From: Otatea glauca | Lineage: Eukaryota > Streptophyta > Magnoliopsida > Poales > Poaceae | Direction of reading: 5' to 3' | Assembly: GCA_036346275.1 (NCBI GenBank) | Contig: CM070711.1 | Coordinates: 53,693,435 to 53,757,434, forward strand | Length of the DNA: 64,000 bases | In this document: piece after piece, positions 34,067 through 46,838 of the stretch | Position numbering within the stretch: position 1 is the first letter of the stretch | How the letters are laid out: each line of letters begins with the position of its first letter | Made by a program: the position numbers and the translations under genes | The notes under the pieces: generated by a model | What the model saw: only the letters and a program-made list of their open reading frames with translations | Database searches by the model: none | Told to the model about the DNA's origin: nothing

Positions 34067-34846
34067 TGTAACACACTGGTCTAAATTTCGCTCAATATCC
34101 AGCTCACCCATAAGGCGGACCCGTGCACACATAGTACCCTGTTTACACTTTTGTCCTAGTTTCGTGTAAAAGGGTTAATCCGGAGGTGCTATGTTTGGAC
34201 TCAACAGACATTATATACACATAGTACCATGCTTACACTTTCGTTCTCGTTTCGTGTAAAAGGGTTAACGCGGAGGTGCTATATTTGGACTCAACAAGCA
34301 TTATATACTACTATAACTCACTTTAGACAAGCAATGTGGGACTAATCTCACCACTGCTCCACATGAGCCTTAACTTTAATGGGCCAGGGTATTATATTCA
34401 ACTCCCCTTAAGGGCTGATACTCTTGGTAGCACACCGTATGCACGGCAGATGCTCAGAACCACCCCTCAGTACACGTTCGTGTGTCCAGTGCCGGTACAT
34501 GTGTAATGCCGTGTGTTGACTTCGGACCCACACGTGCCATGCGACATATGACCACACCCCTGTCCCACACGTGCCAGTGCAGCAAAGTTTGATACTCTGA
34601 TACCAACTATAACACTCTGGCCCAAATTTCGCTCAATGTGCTAGCCCACCGTGGGGTGGACCTGTATATGCATAGCACACCACCTACTTTTACGTCTTCA
34701 CTTCATATAAAAGGGTTAACCTATAAGTATTATGTTTGATCCAACATGCATTATATACTACTATAACTCACTTTAGATAAGTAATATGAAGTTAATCCCA
34801 CCACCACTTTACATGAGCCTTTACATTAACAGGCCGAGGTATTACA
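34067..34846 (-). mobile_element. TRIM-like mini LTR retrotransposon, TSD AGTAC
   Basis: The 780-bp element lies in RAE1 intron 5 with perfect AGTAC duplications at 34062-34066 and 34847-34851. On the minus strand the 5' LTR (34846-34608, 239 bp) starts TGTAATACC. It is followed at once by a primer site, TTGGTATCAGAG (initiator tRNA-Met). A 211-bp non-coding interior then ends in a purine tract (AAGGGGAG), followed by the 3' LTR (34396-34067, 330 bp). The 3' LTR is longer because about 91 bp within it are duplicated. It has no coding capacity and must use proteins of other elements. Confidence 0.9.
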
Positions 34847-36824
34847 AGTACATACACCTACATTCTATCCTGAGCAAAATAGTCAAAGGTCCAACTAGGT
34901 GTTGTGTGCCTAACTTCAAATGTGCCCACGAATGGCCTCCAATCAAAACATAAAAAAACTCTTTAACCTTAGAATTTGATTCCTACTAAAACATACAGGT
35001 CCTAAATTTAAATTGATATTTAGTTTTACTGTTACATAAAACAAGTAAATGCAATAAGTATTTCCCCAAGTACTTATTAGAACTGTCGTGAGTGCTGTGT
35101 TGATTTTGTCACCATTCAATTGTCAAGAGTGCAAGGTGGCAATTGTTATATAATCACTCAATTTATCTCTTGTACAATGGTACATCTGCAAAATCCACCC
35201 TTTTAGAATTGTTTAAGTCTTTAAAACAACTGACCTTGCTATGAGAAATTCTGCTAATTACTCATGGCATGTTCTATTATTCTTGGTGAAAGTGAAACCA
35301 TTTCTCCGTATATGTCAAATAGTCCATAGAATTTGTTGACCTCACTCTGTTCTCCGTTGTACACTTTATTCCTTGTTCTTTTTCATTTGATACCAGTTGT
35401 CAACTGCTTCTGTTTTGTGCTTTAGTTTGGCTTACTTGTTTGAAGCCATTACATTAGTGCTCTTTGTGATAGCAGATAAAAGGTCAATTATTTATATTTT
35501 TGTTAAAAATTTGGTCAACCTATAACTTGTTTTGAAGGTTGGATCTATAGAAGGACGAGTTGGCGTTCATCATGTGGATCTCAGCAAAGCAAAAGCTGTA
35601 CATTCAAATGTCACCGTGATGTAACTGAGATATACTCAGTTAACTCATTGAGCTTTCATCCTGTAAGATCCTTTCTATAATATTTTATTTAAATGTTTTT
35701 GTTAGCTACTTCCTGAGATTGTAGGAAGATTCTTGACCCCAGATGGAAGACATTGAATACTTCTTTTTCAAGCTGTGTATGTCTATTCAAATTCTAATAT
35801 CTGAATGCTTGCCAATTGGCTTAGGATCAATGATAATCATCAGCTCTCTTCAACTTAGCAATTTTAATTGTCATGCTATGCATTCCATCCAGGTGCACCA
35901 TACATTTGCCACTGCGGGCTCTGATAGAGGTTTCAACTTTTGGGACAAGGACAGTAAACAAAAACTGAAGGTCTATTTTCCCTTTTGATTCTTTTAAGTT
36001 GTTTCTCCCATTCTCCATCAGTGCAGAATATTTATTGCCATGCTTTTAACATATATTTTCAACGCGATTCACTGTGTGAAACTGAGTACGAAAAATTCGT
36101 AATGCAATAGCTACACAACATTGATGTAAGATGCTGTTGTGAACCAGTAATACCTTACTGATGTCCTCATGCTGCCAATTCTGTAGTTGAAAAGTCAGAT
36201 TGATCTCTACAAGAAACCTTAGCCTGGAAAACACAAAATATGTTGAAGTTGTACACAACTCAAGTTCTATGTTGGTGAACTGTGAAACTTGTCATGCCTG
36301 TTAAAGGTACTTCATTTTCTTATGAGATAAATTAAGTAACCCCTTCACTGAGTGTGCTAATCTGCTATGCTATGTTTTACTTTGTGCTTCGTTTTATGCC
36401 TTGTTTGGTAGCAAAGAATTGTAAAATTATATGCTTATTGTTAACAGATCCATACAATGTTTTTATTAACGAACAGAGAAAAATGTGTTCAGTATATTTA
36501 AATTCGCTTTGCCAAACTGTTCAGTGTTCAGAGCCTTTAAATACAGACTTTTCATTTTACTGTTTAAAGATGTACCTTTGATTTGTTTTTTTTTTCTTTT
36601 ACAGGCTTTTAATAAGTGTCCATCACCCATCACATGCAGTACATTCAATCAGGATGGTTCCATAGTTGCTTATCCGGTAGGTCATCTCTTGCTGTTGCTA
36701 TCTGCACCAGAGCAAGTTGATAGATATGCATGACTGCTTTTGATTTTTTTGCTAGATTTATTTGTTCTAGATTTTCATTCACCTGATCACCTCAGTAGGT
36801 AAATTCAATCAACAGTAGACAAGA

Positions 36825-36949
36825 GGGAGGGAGGGATAACTAATATTTCAGTGTTTAATGCATGTGATACTGTTTTGGATGAATCATTTTCTGCTATGGA
36901 TACATCAGGGAGGGAGGGAGACCTAATATTGCAGAATTTGAGTTTAATG
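36825..36949 (+). repeat. Tandem duplication in RAE1 intron 8 at the Copia insertion site
   Basis: A unit of about 83 bp, beginning GGGAGGGAGGGA and running through AGTTTAATG, occurs at about 36825 and again at 36908. The Copia inserted in the second copy, so the rest of that copy (TAATGCATGTGATACTG) reappears after the element at 46839. Confidence 0.75.
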
Positions 36950-37099
36950 TGTTAGACATTATCCTAGTTGCCTTATATAAGAGATTGCTAGTCATGTCTA
37001 GATATTGCCTTATATAGGCTTTTCTTCTATACCCTCATGTACACATATATATATATTGGTCTATTGGCCTTATGTTCAATACAAGTGCTATTCATAACA
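36950..37099 (+). repeat. 5' LTR of the intronic Copia
   Basis: A 150-bp LTR with a TATA-type CTTATATAAG at about 36973 and the terminal CATAACA. TGGTATCCCCGTGC follows at 37100; its first seven bases fit an initiator tRNA-Met primer site. Confidence 0.9.
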
Positions 37100-37584
37100 T
37101 GGTATCCCCGTGCACCATGTCTACTCGGCTTACGCGCGGTCATCTTCCGCCCGCACGCCGGCCCTCGACGCGCCCTTTGCCATCGACGACCTCGGCTGCA
37201 CGTCGGCCCGCGCCCGGCTGCCTCTGTTCGGCCTTTGCGGGGCACACTTGCCTCGGCCGCCTTCGATCTTTGGCAGCGGCTTCGGCCGCCCTCCTGCCGC
37301 CAGCCTCTTTCGGCTCCAACCACTGGCCACTGTCGGCCCACGCCTCAGCGTGCCTGACCTCCGGCCCTCGGCGCAACGCTGCTCACCTCCGCCTTGCCGG
37401 CCAGCACACGCCTGCCCGGAGTCCAGCACGCCTGTGATCGAGAGCTGACGTTTTGTTCGGGCGTGAATCCAATCAATCAGATTTAAGCCGGATTTAAGGG
37501 TTTCAGCCGAAAGAAAGAAAGAAAGGAAGAAAGAAAGAAAGGAGAAAAAAAAGAAAGATCGTCATCTTCAGGTTCTTCGGGCAC
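37100..37584 (+). other. Copia leader: GC-rich block and purine tract
   Basis: A 300-bp Cys/Pro/Arg-coding-like GC-rich block (37110-37440) has overlapping open frames on both strands and no domain. A GAAA/GGAA tract (37506-37558) follows. I regard both as untranslated leader. Confidence 0.55.
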
Positions 37585-38723
37585 CGTCTTTGTTTCTCGT
37601 TGCCCGGTTATCTTCGATGGTATTAATTATTGAGACTGGGTTCTCCATATGCGCTTTCACATGGGTGGTCAGCGTCTGTGGGAGTTTCTTACTAGCGAGC
37701 TATCATGTCCACCTTGTCCTGCTCCCCTTGCCACGCCTGTTATTCTCAAGGAGGCCGATGATACTGCTCAACAGAAGACCTCCAATGACTATGCTGATGC
37801 TGTGGAGTCTTTTCAGACTAAATTTACTGCATACAAGATATGGATTGATGAAGATACTCGTGCCTCCGCTATTTTGTTTGCTAGCATGGAGGTGCATCTC
37901 ACTGGTGATATTTTCGCTTTGTCTTCGGCATAGTTGATAAGGCGCATCTTCGCGACCGTTATGAGTATGCTGGCAATTCTTTGTACCTTGCTATTGTGCG
38001 ACAGGAGCAATCACTACAGTAGGGTGATTCTACTGTGGACGATTTCTGTGCACAGCTGTCTTCGGTGTAGCGTTAGCTTGATTCTCTTGGACTGAAGGTT
38101 TTTCGCACTTGCCAGTATTGTCAGTATTAGCACTCTCATTTGGAGCTTCGTCGCATCTACGACTTCCTGACGCATCTTCGGGCTGAGTTTGAGCAAATTC
38201 GTGTCCATCTGCTTGCTCGCCATCTCCGTGTGACCTTGTTGGAGGTTCTTGTAGCTATTTGTATTGAGGAGACTCGTCTTCATGGTGCGAGTCTGCTAGT
38301 ATCTACTTTAGTCCTAGCGATGCCTCGTGCTACTCTTCCACCAGTGGTGTCTACTCCAGTGTCGGCAACTGAGGATGGAGGGCTTCACTGCACCTATTGC
38401 AACAAGAATGGACATGTGGAGTAGTTCTGTTACCGGAAGAAGAAGGATCTTGCTCGTCGAGGTGGACACCCTTCTAAGGGCACTGGACTCTTGGGCGCCT
38501 CTCCTCAGCGGATATCTATTAGATATGACTCCACTCAGGAGATTCTTACGCTGCTACGTCGCATGGCTGCCTCTACACCGACAAGTTCTGCTGGTTTTAC
38601 TATTCAGGCATCCAGTGAGAGACCACCTTCCTCCTCATCAAGTATCACATCATAAATTGTTGACTCTGGAGCTTCTTTTCATATGGTATCAGATCTACGA
38701 GTCTCCATTCCATTAGTCCTCTT
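37585..38723 (+). pseudogene. Copia gag and start of protease
   Basis: gag shows VIFDGINY, WEFLTSELSCPP, WIDEDTRASAILFASM and LTGDIFAL. A CX2CX4HX4C zinc knuckle lies at 38389-38430, with a TAG inside it at 38422-38424. The protease motif IVDSGASFHMV is at about 38656-38688. Stops and frameshifts near 37934 and 38010-38140 break the frame. The solo LTR starts at 38724. Confidence 0.85.
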
Positions 38724-41700
38724 TGTAAGATCGAGGATACCAACTAGAGGGGTTGAATAGGCGGTTTTAAAATTTCTTTTCTAATTAACATTCTATGTCA
38801 AAACCTAAATAATATGCGGAAGCGATAAACTAAGGGTTTTGACAATTAAAGCCTAAATTAACTAGGCTCACTAAGTGCACTAACTAATTATTTCTAACAA
38901 TAATTTGTAATCCTAAAGACAATCAAGCTATCAATCAATTTAATATTATGAATATAAATTGCTTGAATGTACATTAGCACAAGGAAGCAAACTACAAGGA
39001 GACATAATACTTTTTATCGTGGTGTTCGGAGACTTGCCAGTCTACCCTAGTCCACGTTGAGGTTAGCCCAAGTACATTTGACTAGCTCCACGAATTGAGT
39101 ACCCACCTCGAATCCACTAGTGGTAGCTCTTTCCCCTCCGGGTAAGCGAGCTCCAACCTTCACAAACTTCGTCAGGACTTTTTACAACCTTCGTTGAGAA
39201 GCTCACCGTGCACGACGCTGCTACGCCGTCTTGGTGTCGGCAAACACCAAGAGTGACAAGTTAAGCCCTCTAGCTTGAACCTCATCAAGTACAACACATG
39301 TACAATGGTGATCACCAAGTGCAACACATGCACAAGTATCCTCCTCAAGTGCAACATATGCATAAGAGACTCTCAATCCACTTCCTAATTGCAACACATG
39401 CAATTAGGGCTCACTCTTAACCCAAAAACCAAATTGAAGAGTGCAACACATGCACAACTCCTCCAAAATATCTCAAAAACACAACACAAACAAATGCCAA
39501 CCCTTGGTATCCTTTTATAGCCCCCCACACGAAATCTAGCCGTTATGGGGCAAAACGGGTATTTTTTAGTAAACCCCGGTAATACCGCCTATGTAGGGCC
39601 GGCACTTGCTGGCCTCTGGCGCAACGGTCAGAAAACTAGCCGTTGCACAGACAGTTCGGCACTACCGCCTATGTAGGGTCAGTAGTGCCGGTCGGGCAGA
39701 GCCCAAAACATCCTCGATTGGAATATAACTATCGGCCTCATTGGGGCGGTAGTACCGACCGAGCGGCAGTACCGGCTCCCATAAGCGGTACTGCCGGCCC
39801 AGCTGTACTACTGGCCTCAATAAGCGGTAGTGCCGACCACAGGGAGAAAACCATGTTTTTCATAAACAACTTTTCTCCAAACCCATTAAAGATTGATTCT
39901 TTGAGCTATGTGATGATCAACACATGATCAAGCAATTTGCAACACACATTTGCAAACCCTATTCACATTCTCCAAAAAATCGCATTAAATCTCAACTTAT
40001 TTGCAAAACACATTTGCAAATAAACATAGAACCTATGAGATCAATCCTCTAGCCATGTGATGATCAACACATGATCAAGTCAATTTCCAAAACACATTTG
40101 CAAACCCTATTCACATGCTCTAGGATCGAAACCCATAACCTCCAGCTCATTTGCAAATAAAAATTTACTACTTAAAAGCAAACCTCGAGCCATGTGATGA
40201 TCAACTCATGATCAAGTCAATTTGCAAAACATATTTGCAAACCCTATTCACATGCTTCAAGATAAGACTCAATTAAACCCACATTTTGCAAAAACTCATT
40301 TTGCAAAAACTCATTTTGCAAACACAAAGCAATAGCCTTGTGATGATCAACACATGATCTCTAGCAATTTGTAAAATACATTTGCAAACTCTACTAGTCA
40401 CAACTCACAAGCTAAGAATCCAATGCATGAGCTCTTTATTTGCAACACATGTAAATATCTAGCTCAATGCAAACAACAACCAATAAAATCAAGTTGCATG
40501 AGCTCTCTCCTTTTGCAACACATGCAAAACTTAGCTACATGCAAAAATCAATAAATCGAATTGCATGAGTTATTTTCCTTTTTGCAACACATGCAAATCC
40601 ATCGCTCTATGCAATGAACAATCACAAAATTCAATAAGAAGCAAGCATGAACTCCCTTATTTGCAACACATGCAAATACTTAGCTCATGCAAAATCCAAC
40701 AAAGAGAGTGAGCTAGAGTGAACAGGATTGAGTTCATCAATACATGATGAAGCTCAAGCTAAATGACTCAACCACTCTTAATAGTACGACAACCTAACTA
40801 GCAACCCGGTCTCCCATCCAAACACCGAGACCGGTAAAAGACTAGGAACACATCCTTAGTCCTAGCTAGTTATATCTTTGCCTCTAGCGATCCACTTGGA
40901 GCTTTTATGATATCCAGTCATCTTCTCTTTAGAATCGAGTCTCCTTATTCTTGTTCATCAACACATGATGAATCTTCTCTAGCTCCTTTCTTCACTTCGG
41001 GATCTCCTTTTAAGCTCATCAACACATGATGACCTCTTCTGCCCGATTCTATATCATTGTTGGACTCAACCTACTTCACAACTCATGGAAGATTGTTAGT
41101 CCAATAAACATGGTTGTCTCAATCATCACTTGCACTCCATCAACACATAATGGAAGCCCCAAGATCGATTGAGCACAACACAAATCAATTTGAATGATTA
41201 ATTGTGTCTTGAGTACTTTGATGCAACTAATGCTTCATTATACTCAAGAACTTTTCGTTTACCCTTAATCAACAAGAAACACCATCAACACATGATGAGG
41301 CATTCTTTGATGATTAAAAGATAAGCGAATCTCAATTTAAATTTTATTTAAATTGATATGAGTATATATAACTACACAAGTTTCATATACTCATTTTGAT
41401 GGATTCTCAAAGTAAAGATCCAACATATTGGAGTTATGGAAAAGAATCAATACTCTTGAGACCGTCAACTATAGAATAAACTCCATTACATATGTGCATA
41501 TAAATAATTGAACTTGGAATCAATATGCACATAATCAATCTTACATAGCATTTGAGTTTATTCTATATTTGCATGAGTATATTACAACTACACAAGTTAT
41601 ATATACTCAAAGGGTTGTTTGAAAGTCTTGATCCTTTATATTATTTGTCAAGAAGACATAGATCAATACTATTGAAATATTAAGTTAAATTATGAACTCT

Positions 41701-41990
41701 CCCTAGATGTGTGCATTCATGTAATATATGAAATTGGAAACATAATGTACATCTTTAATATATAAGCAATAGAAGAGTTCATCCTTTAACTTGAATCCTA
41801 AGTATGCATTAAGATAATAGAGTGAATACGAGTGCATACCTTGGGTTTTTCATGTTCCATCCAAATTTGATAATAATAAGAATAAAGCTCAATAAACATG
41901 TTAGTCTTATAATGATTAGATTTATCATTAAACAATGATTAAGCATTAATCTAAAAGCAATCACCAAAACCAATGGAGCTTGAACTTACA
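38724..41990. mobile_element. Solo LTR (3.27 kb) nested in the Copia, TSD CTCTT
   Basis: The insert begins TGTAAGATCG and ends TGAACTTACA, with CTCTT at 38719-38723 and 41991-41995. Removing it and one CTCTT joins the Copia frame exactly (SIPLVLL, then ATPITVQI). It has no coding sequence, primer site or second LTR. It is packed with short recurring phrases, above all AACACATG, as in CAACACATGATGA and TTGCAACACATGCAAA between 39290 and 41310. The family is unknown to me. Confidence 0.82.
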
Positions 41991-44900
41991 CTCTTGCTAC
42001 TCCTATCACTGTGCAGATCGTAGATAGTACTTTTCTTTCTGTTGTAGGATGGGGCACTCTTTTGTCTTACTATTTTCATGTTTCCGCTGTTTCTCATGTT
42101 CCTAAACTGACTATACAGCTCATATCCATTGGTTAGCTCATTGATCATGGCTATCGTGTTATCCTCGATTCTGACTCTTGTTATATTCAAGATCGCCGCA
42201 CGGGGTCTCTGGTTGGTACTGGCCCTCACCGCTGTGACTCTCAGCGTCTTTGGGAGCTTGATTGGCTTCTTCTTCCTTCCGCTGTTCTTGCCAGTCTCTT
42301 CCACTGCTTCGCCTCCGTTGCATCTTCTACCGGGTCATTTGCTTAGTGGCATCACCTTTTAGGACATCTTTGTGGATCACGTCTGTCTTATTTAGTTTGT
42401 CGTGGCCTTTTAGGATTTGTGTCTGATGATACTTCTTTAGATTGTGCGGGTTGTAAGCTTGGTAAGCATTATCCTTCCAGTGAGTCTGTATCTCAGCGTC
42501 CCTTTGGTCTTGTTCATTTTGATGTTTAGGGTTCGGCTCCTTTTGTTTCAAAAGAGGGTCATAAATATTATATTTTTTTATAGATGATTTCTCTCGCCAC
42601 ACCTGGATATACTTTATGTCTTCTCATAGTGAGGTTTTATCCATTTATAAGAATTTTGCCACCATGATCAGTACTCAATTTGATTCTCCCATTTGTGTTC
42701 TTCGTGTTGACTCATCAGGAGAGTATCTTTCAGGAGCTCTTCGTGCTTTTTTTGCTACACATGGCACTATTTCTCAATTTCCCTGTCCTGATACTCATGC
42801 TCAGAATAGTGTGACTGAGCGCAAGCATCGTCATCTTCTTGAGACAGCTCGTACTCTTTTACTTGCTTCCTTTGTTCCACCTTACTTATGGGCTGAGGTT
42901 GTTTCCATTGCCACTTACTTGATTAATATTTAGTCTTCTTCTGCTCTTTAGAGTGGGATTCCAGTGGAGCGTCTTTGTGTCATGTCTCCTGATTATTCTA
43001 GTATTCGCCTCTTTGGGTGTGTGTGCTATGTCCTCCTTGCACCTCGTGAATGCACGAAACTGACCGCTCAGTCTGTTGAGTGCAATTTTCTCGGCTATAG
43101 TGCTGAGCATAAGGGATATCACTGTTGGGATCCTGTTGATCTACAGATGCGGATCTCTTGGGATGTTACTTTTGATGAGTCTCGTCTCTTTTATCCTCGT
43201 CCTTCTTCCACTCCAGCATCTCTTATCGAGCCACTTTCTTTCCTGACTTTTCTTGATACTCTAGTTGTCACTTTTCCTTCTCCACGGTTGGCGTCTCCTT
43301 CGCTGGTCTCTCCACAGGAGTCTTCACCTCATGTGCCTCCTCCAGATGTTTCTTCTGATATTGTTCCTTCTTATCCTCTATACTACACTCGTCGTCCACG
43401 AGTTGAGGATTCTTCTGGTGTACCATCTTCTTTTGATGTGTCATCTTCTCTTGTTGAGTCACCTTCTTCAGTGCCTCCTCCTTGTTACGCTCTTCGCGAT
43501 TGTCAGTCTATTCGGCCTCCTGAGTGCCTTGGCTTTGCTGGTGCAGTTCTTACCGAGCTGACTTCTTACTGCGATGCTATTAGTCATCAGGAATGGCAGC
43601 ATACGATGGCAGAGGAGCTTGTTGCCCTTAAGCGCACTAGCACGTGGGATCTTGTACCCCTTCCTCCACATGTCCGTCCCATTACATGCAAGTAGGTCTA
43701 TAAGGTTAAGACTCACTCTAATGGTTCTCTTGAGCGCTACAAGACTCGTCTTGTGGCACGTGATTTTCAGCAGGAGCATGGTCATGATTATGATGAGACT
43801 TTTGCTCCTGTGGCTCACATGACCACTGTTTGCACTCTTCTTACCGTGGCTTCTGTTTGTGTGTGGTCTATCTCTCAGCTTGACATCAAGAATGTCTTTC
43901 TTAATGGTGAGCTATGTGAGGAGGTCTTTATGCAGCCACCACCAGGTTATTTTGTTTCTGAGGGCATAGTTTGTCGGCTTCGTCGCTCTCTTCATGGGCT
44001 AAAACAAGCTCCTTGTGCCTGGTATGAGCGTTTTTCTTCTGTGGTCACTACTGCTGGCTTTTCTGCTAATGCTCATGATCCTGCGCTTTTTGTTCACACT
44101 TCACCTGATGGACGGACTCTTCTTCTATATGTCGATGTCATGATCATTACTGGTGATGATTATCAGTATATTGCCTTTGTGAAGGCACGTCTCAATGAGC
44201 AGTTTGTTATGTCTGATCTAGGTTCTCTTTGTTACTTCATTGGGATTGAGGTTTCTTCTACACCTGAGGGTTTCTATCCTAAGAGAAGTATATTTTGGAT
44301 CTTCTTGATCGTACTTCTCTCACTGATCAGTGCACAGCTGAGACTCCCACGGAGCTCAATGTTCACCTCAACCTACTGATGTTGAGCCTCTTGAGAATCT
44401 TACTCGTTATCGCCATCTTGTTGGGAGTCTTGTTTACCTTGGTGTCACTCGTTCTGACATTTTATATCTAGTTCATATCTTGAGTCATTTCGTTTCTGCT
44501 CCCACTCAGGTTCATTATAGTCATCTTCTTCGTATTCTACGATATCTTCGTGGAACTATCTCTCGCTGTCTTTTCTTTCCTCGCTCCAGCTCCTTCCAGC
44601 TCTAGAACATACTCTGATGCTATCTGGGCTAGTGATCACTTTGATCGTTAGTCTCTTTTTGCTTATTGTGTTTTTCTTGGTGGTTCTCTTATTACTTGGA
44701 AGACTAAGGAGCAGACAACAGTTTCTTATTCGAGTGCTGAGACTGAGTTGCGAGCTATAGATCTTTTGACAGCAGAGGTTATTTGGATACAGTGGCTACT
44801 TGAGGATTTTTGGTGTTTCTGTTTCTACACCGACTCCTCTTTTATCTGATAGTACAGGTGCTATTAGCATTGCTCGATATCAAGTGAAGCATGAGCTCAC

Positions 44901-45070
44901 CAAGCATATTGGAGTTGATACTTCCTACATGCGGTCACAGATATAGGATCAGATTGTGGCTCTTCAGTACGTGCCTTCAAAGCTTCATTTGGCAGACTTC
45001 TTCACAAAGACAGACTAGAGCTCAGCATAGCTTTTATCTCTCCAAACTCAGTGTTATTGATTCACCATGA
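41991..45070 (+). pseudogene. Copia pol: GAG-pre-integrase, integrase, RT, RNase H (degraded)
   Basis: Domains in order: the end of protease (VQIVDSTFLSVV), GAG-pre-integrase (HLLGHL, CAGCKLGK, about 42345-42470), then integrase (HFDV, LRVDSSGEYLS and ERKHRHLLETART, about 42500-42900). Then RT (43720-44260) has FAPVAHMTTV, LDIKNVFLNG, LHGLKQAPCAWYE and LYVDVMIIT. RNase H shows SYSSAETELRA and HELTKHIGVD. The RT catalytic box reads YVDV, with GTC at 44137-44139 in place of the second Asp. Stops include TAG at 42931, 42949 and 43693, each at a Gln or Trp codon of the family. It cannot encode an active enzyme. Confidence 0.92.
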
Positions 45071-45082
45071 GTTTGAGGGGGG

Positions 45083-46838
45083 TGTTAGACAGTATCCTAG
45101 ATGCCTTATATAAGAGATTGCTAGTTGCCTTGCATAGAGATTGCTAGCCTTGTATAGATATTGGCTTATATAGATATCCTATTCTATACGTGCGTGTATA
45201 ATAGGACATTCTACGCGTCGGTCAGTTTTACAGTCCGACCAAGTCGAGCGTTCCACTAATTAGCGCTACGAAATTCGCGAACGAGCCTTGGAAGATTAAT
45301 CGTTCGCAATTTATTTGCATGCATGTGTGTGACCAAGAGATGCAAAGATGTGTTTGCTAGTAATACATGAATTTATTTTTATTTGTTTTAGCCATAACTT
45401 TTGATTCGCAGCTCTGATTCACGAACGAATTTCACCATTAGATTACTAATGATGAGAGGAACAACATGATATAAGTCTCGCTAATAAACGTTGTATAAAT
45501 CAAATTTTACTGTTAAATGCACATCAATTTACTACTGTATGATATTAAAATCTATGTATACTGATAGTAACATCTATGTATACGGATAGTAAAATCTGTT
45601 TTATGCGCCGAGATTTATATCAATGTGTTATTCTCGTTGTTAGTAAGCTACTAGTAAAAACGGTTTGTAAATCGGAGATGTCAATAAAAGTTATATAAAA
45701 GTTATAGGTAAATCAAAGAAAAAACATACTCATGTACAAACTATGAATTTTTTCATGCATGTGTGTGAACGAGAGATGCAAAGTGCGTTTTCTAGTAATA
45801 CATGAATCAGATTTTTATTTGTTTTAGCCATAACGTTTTATTCACAGCTTCGATTCACGAACGAATTTCACTATTAGATTACTAATGACGAGAGGAACAA
45901 CATGATATAAGTCTCGCTAATAAACATTGCATAAATCAATTTTATTGCCAAACTTCATCAATTTACTACTGTATGATAGTAAAATCTATGTATATCGATA
46001 GTAACATCTATATATGCGGATAGTAAAATCTGTTTTATACGTCGAGACTTATATCAGTGTGTTGCTCTTATCGTCAGTAAGCTACTGGTGAAAACGGTTT
46101 GCGAATCGAAGCTGTCAATAAAAAGTTATGACTAAATCAAAGAAAAAACAGATTCATGTAAAAACTACAAAACACATTACTAATGACGTACGACTGACTA
46201 GTAAAAATGTTGTTTTCTAGTTTGTACATGAATTGTGTATTTTTTGATTTGGCTATAACATTTTATTGACAACTTCGATGCACGAATGGTTTTCACCAAT
46301 AGCTTACTGACGACGAGAGCAAAATAATGATATAAGTCTCGCTAATAAATGCTGCACGAATGAGTTTTTACTGCCATTTTACCAAATGTATCGTAACGTT
46401 TTACTACTGCACAGGCTGCTGAACCTCTGGTATGGTAGTAAAATCTATGTATACCGATAGTAACATCTATATATACGGATAATAAAATTTGATTTATGTG
46501 CCGAGACTTGTATCAATGTGTTGCTCTCGTCGTCAGTAGGCTACTGGTGAAAACCGTTTGTGAATCGGAACTATCAGTAAAAAGTTATGGCTAAATCAAA
46601 GAAAAAACATATTCATGTACAAACTACGAAACACATTTATTAGTTGACGCATGTATGCGTTCACACTGGCTTGTTCAGCGACACGGGGTTACGGCTCGCG
46701 CATAGAATAGGCAGAGCTACGCGCAAGCGCAGATTAGCGCTACCGTTGGTTTATATAAGCTTTCCTTCTATACTCTTATGTACATGTATATATACAAGCC
46801 CATTGGCCTCATGATCAATACAAGTGCTATTCATAACA
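45083..46838 (+). repeat. 3' LTR of the intronic Copia, split by an insertion
   Basis: The LTR consists of 45083-45172 and 46749-46838 and matches the 150-bp 5' LTR, plus a short internal duplication (GAGATTGCTAG). The interruption is listed separately. Confidence 0.88.
45173..46748. mobile_element. 1.58-kb insertion of three palindromic 430-bp units
   Basis: The flanks read GCTTATATA (45164-45172) and GTTTATATA (46749-46757), a 9-bp duplication with one change, as left by Mutator-like elements. The ends (GATATCCTATTC and AGCGCTACCGTTG) are not inverted repeats. The core has three units, with CTAGTAATACATG or a variant at 45357, 45792 and 46217. Inside each unit the left part (GCCATAACTTTTGATTC...) is the rough inverse of the right part (...GTCAATAAAAGTTAT). 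No coding sequence is seen. Confidence 0.7.

Larger units (their letters stand above)
36950..46838 (+). mobile_element. Copia retrotransposon in RAE1 intron 8, TSD TAATG
   Basis: LTRs start TGTTAGACA and end TTCATAACA. Target duplications TAATG lie at 36945-36949 and 46839-46843. Order: 5' LTR (150 bp), primer site, GC-rich leader, gag, protease, integrase, reverse transcriptase, RNase H, purine tract (GAGGGGGG), 3' LTR. The total of 9,889 bp includes a 3,267-bp solo LTR in the protease region and a 1,576-bp insertion in the 3' LTR, so the Copia itself is about 5 kb. The polyprotein has many stops. It shares the RAE1 orientation. Confidence 0.93.

Noticed and set aside
34067..34846. RAE1 exon sequence or a duplicated intron segment
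   Set aside because: The direct repeats are LTRs with primer site, purine tract and a perfect 5-bp target duplication.
37027..37448. Overlapping Arg/Pro/Ser-rich frames after the Copia LTR as a gene
   Set aside because: They lie in the untranslated leader between primer site and gag, occur on both strands and match no family.
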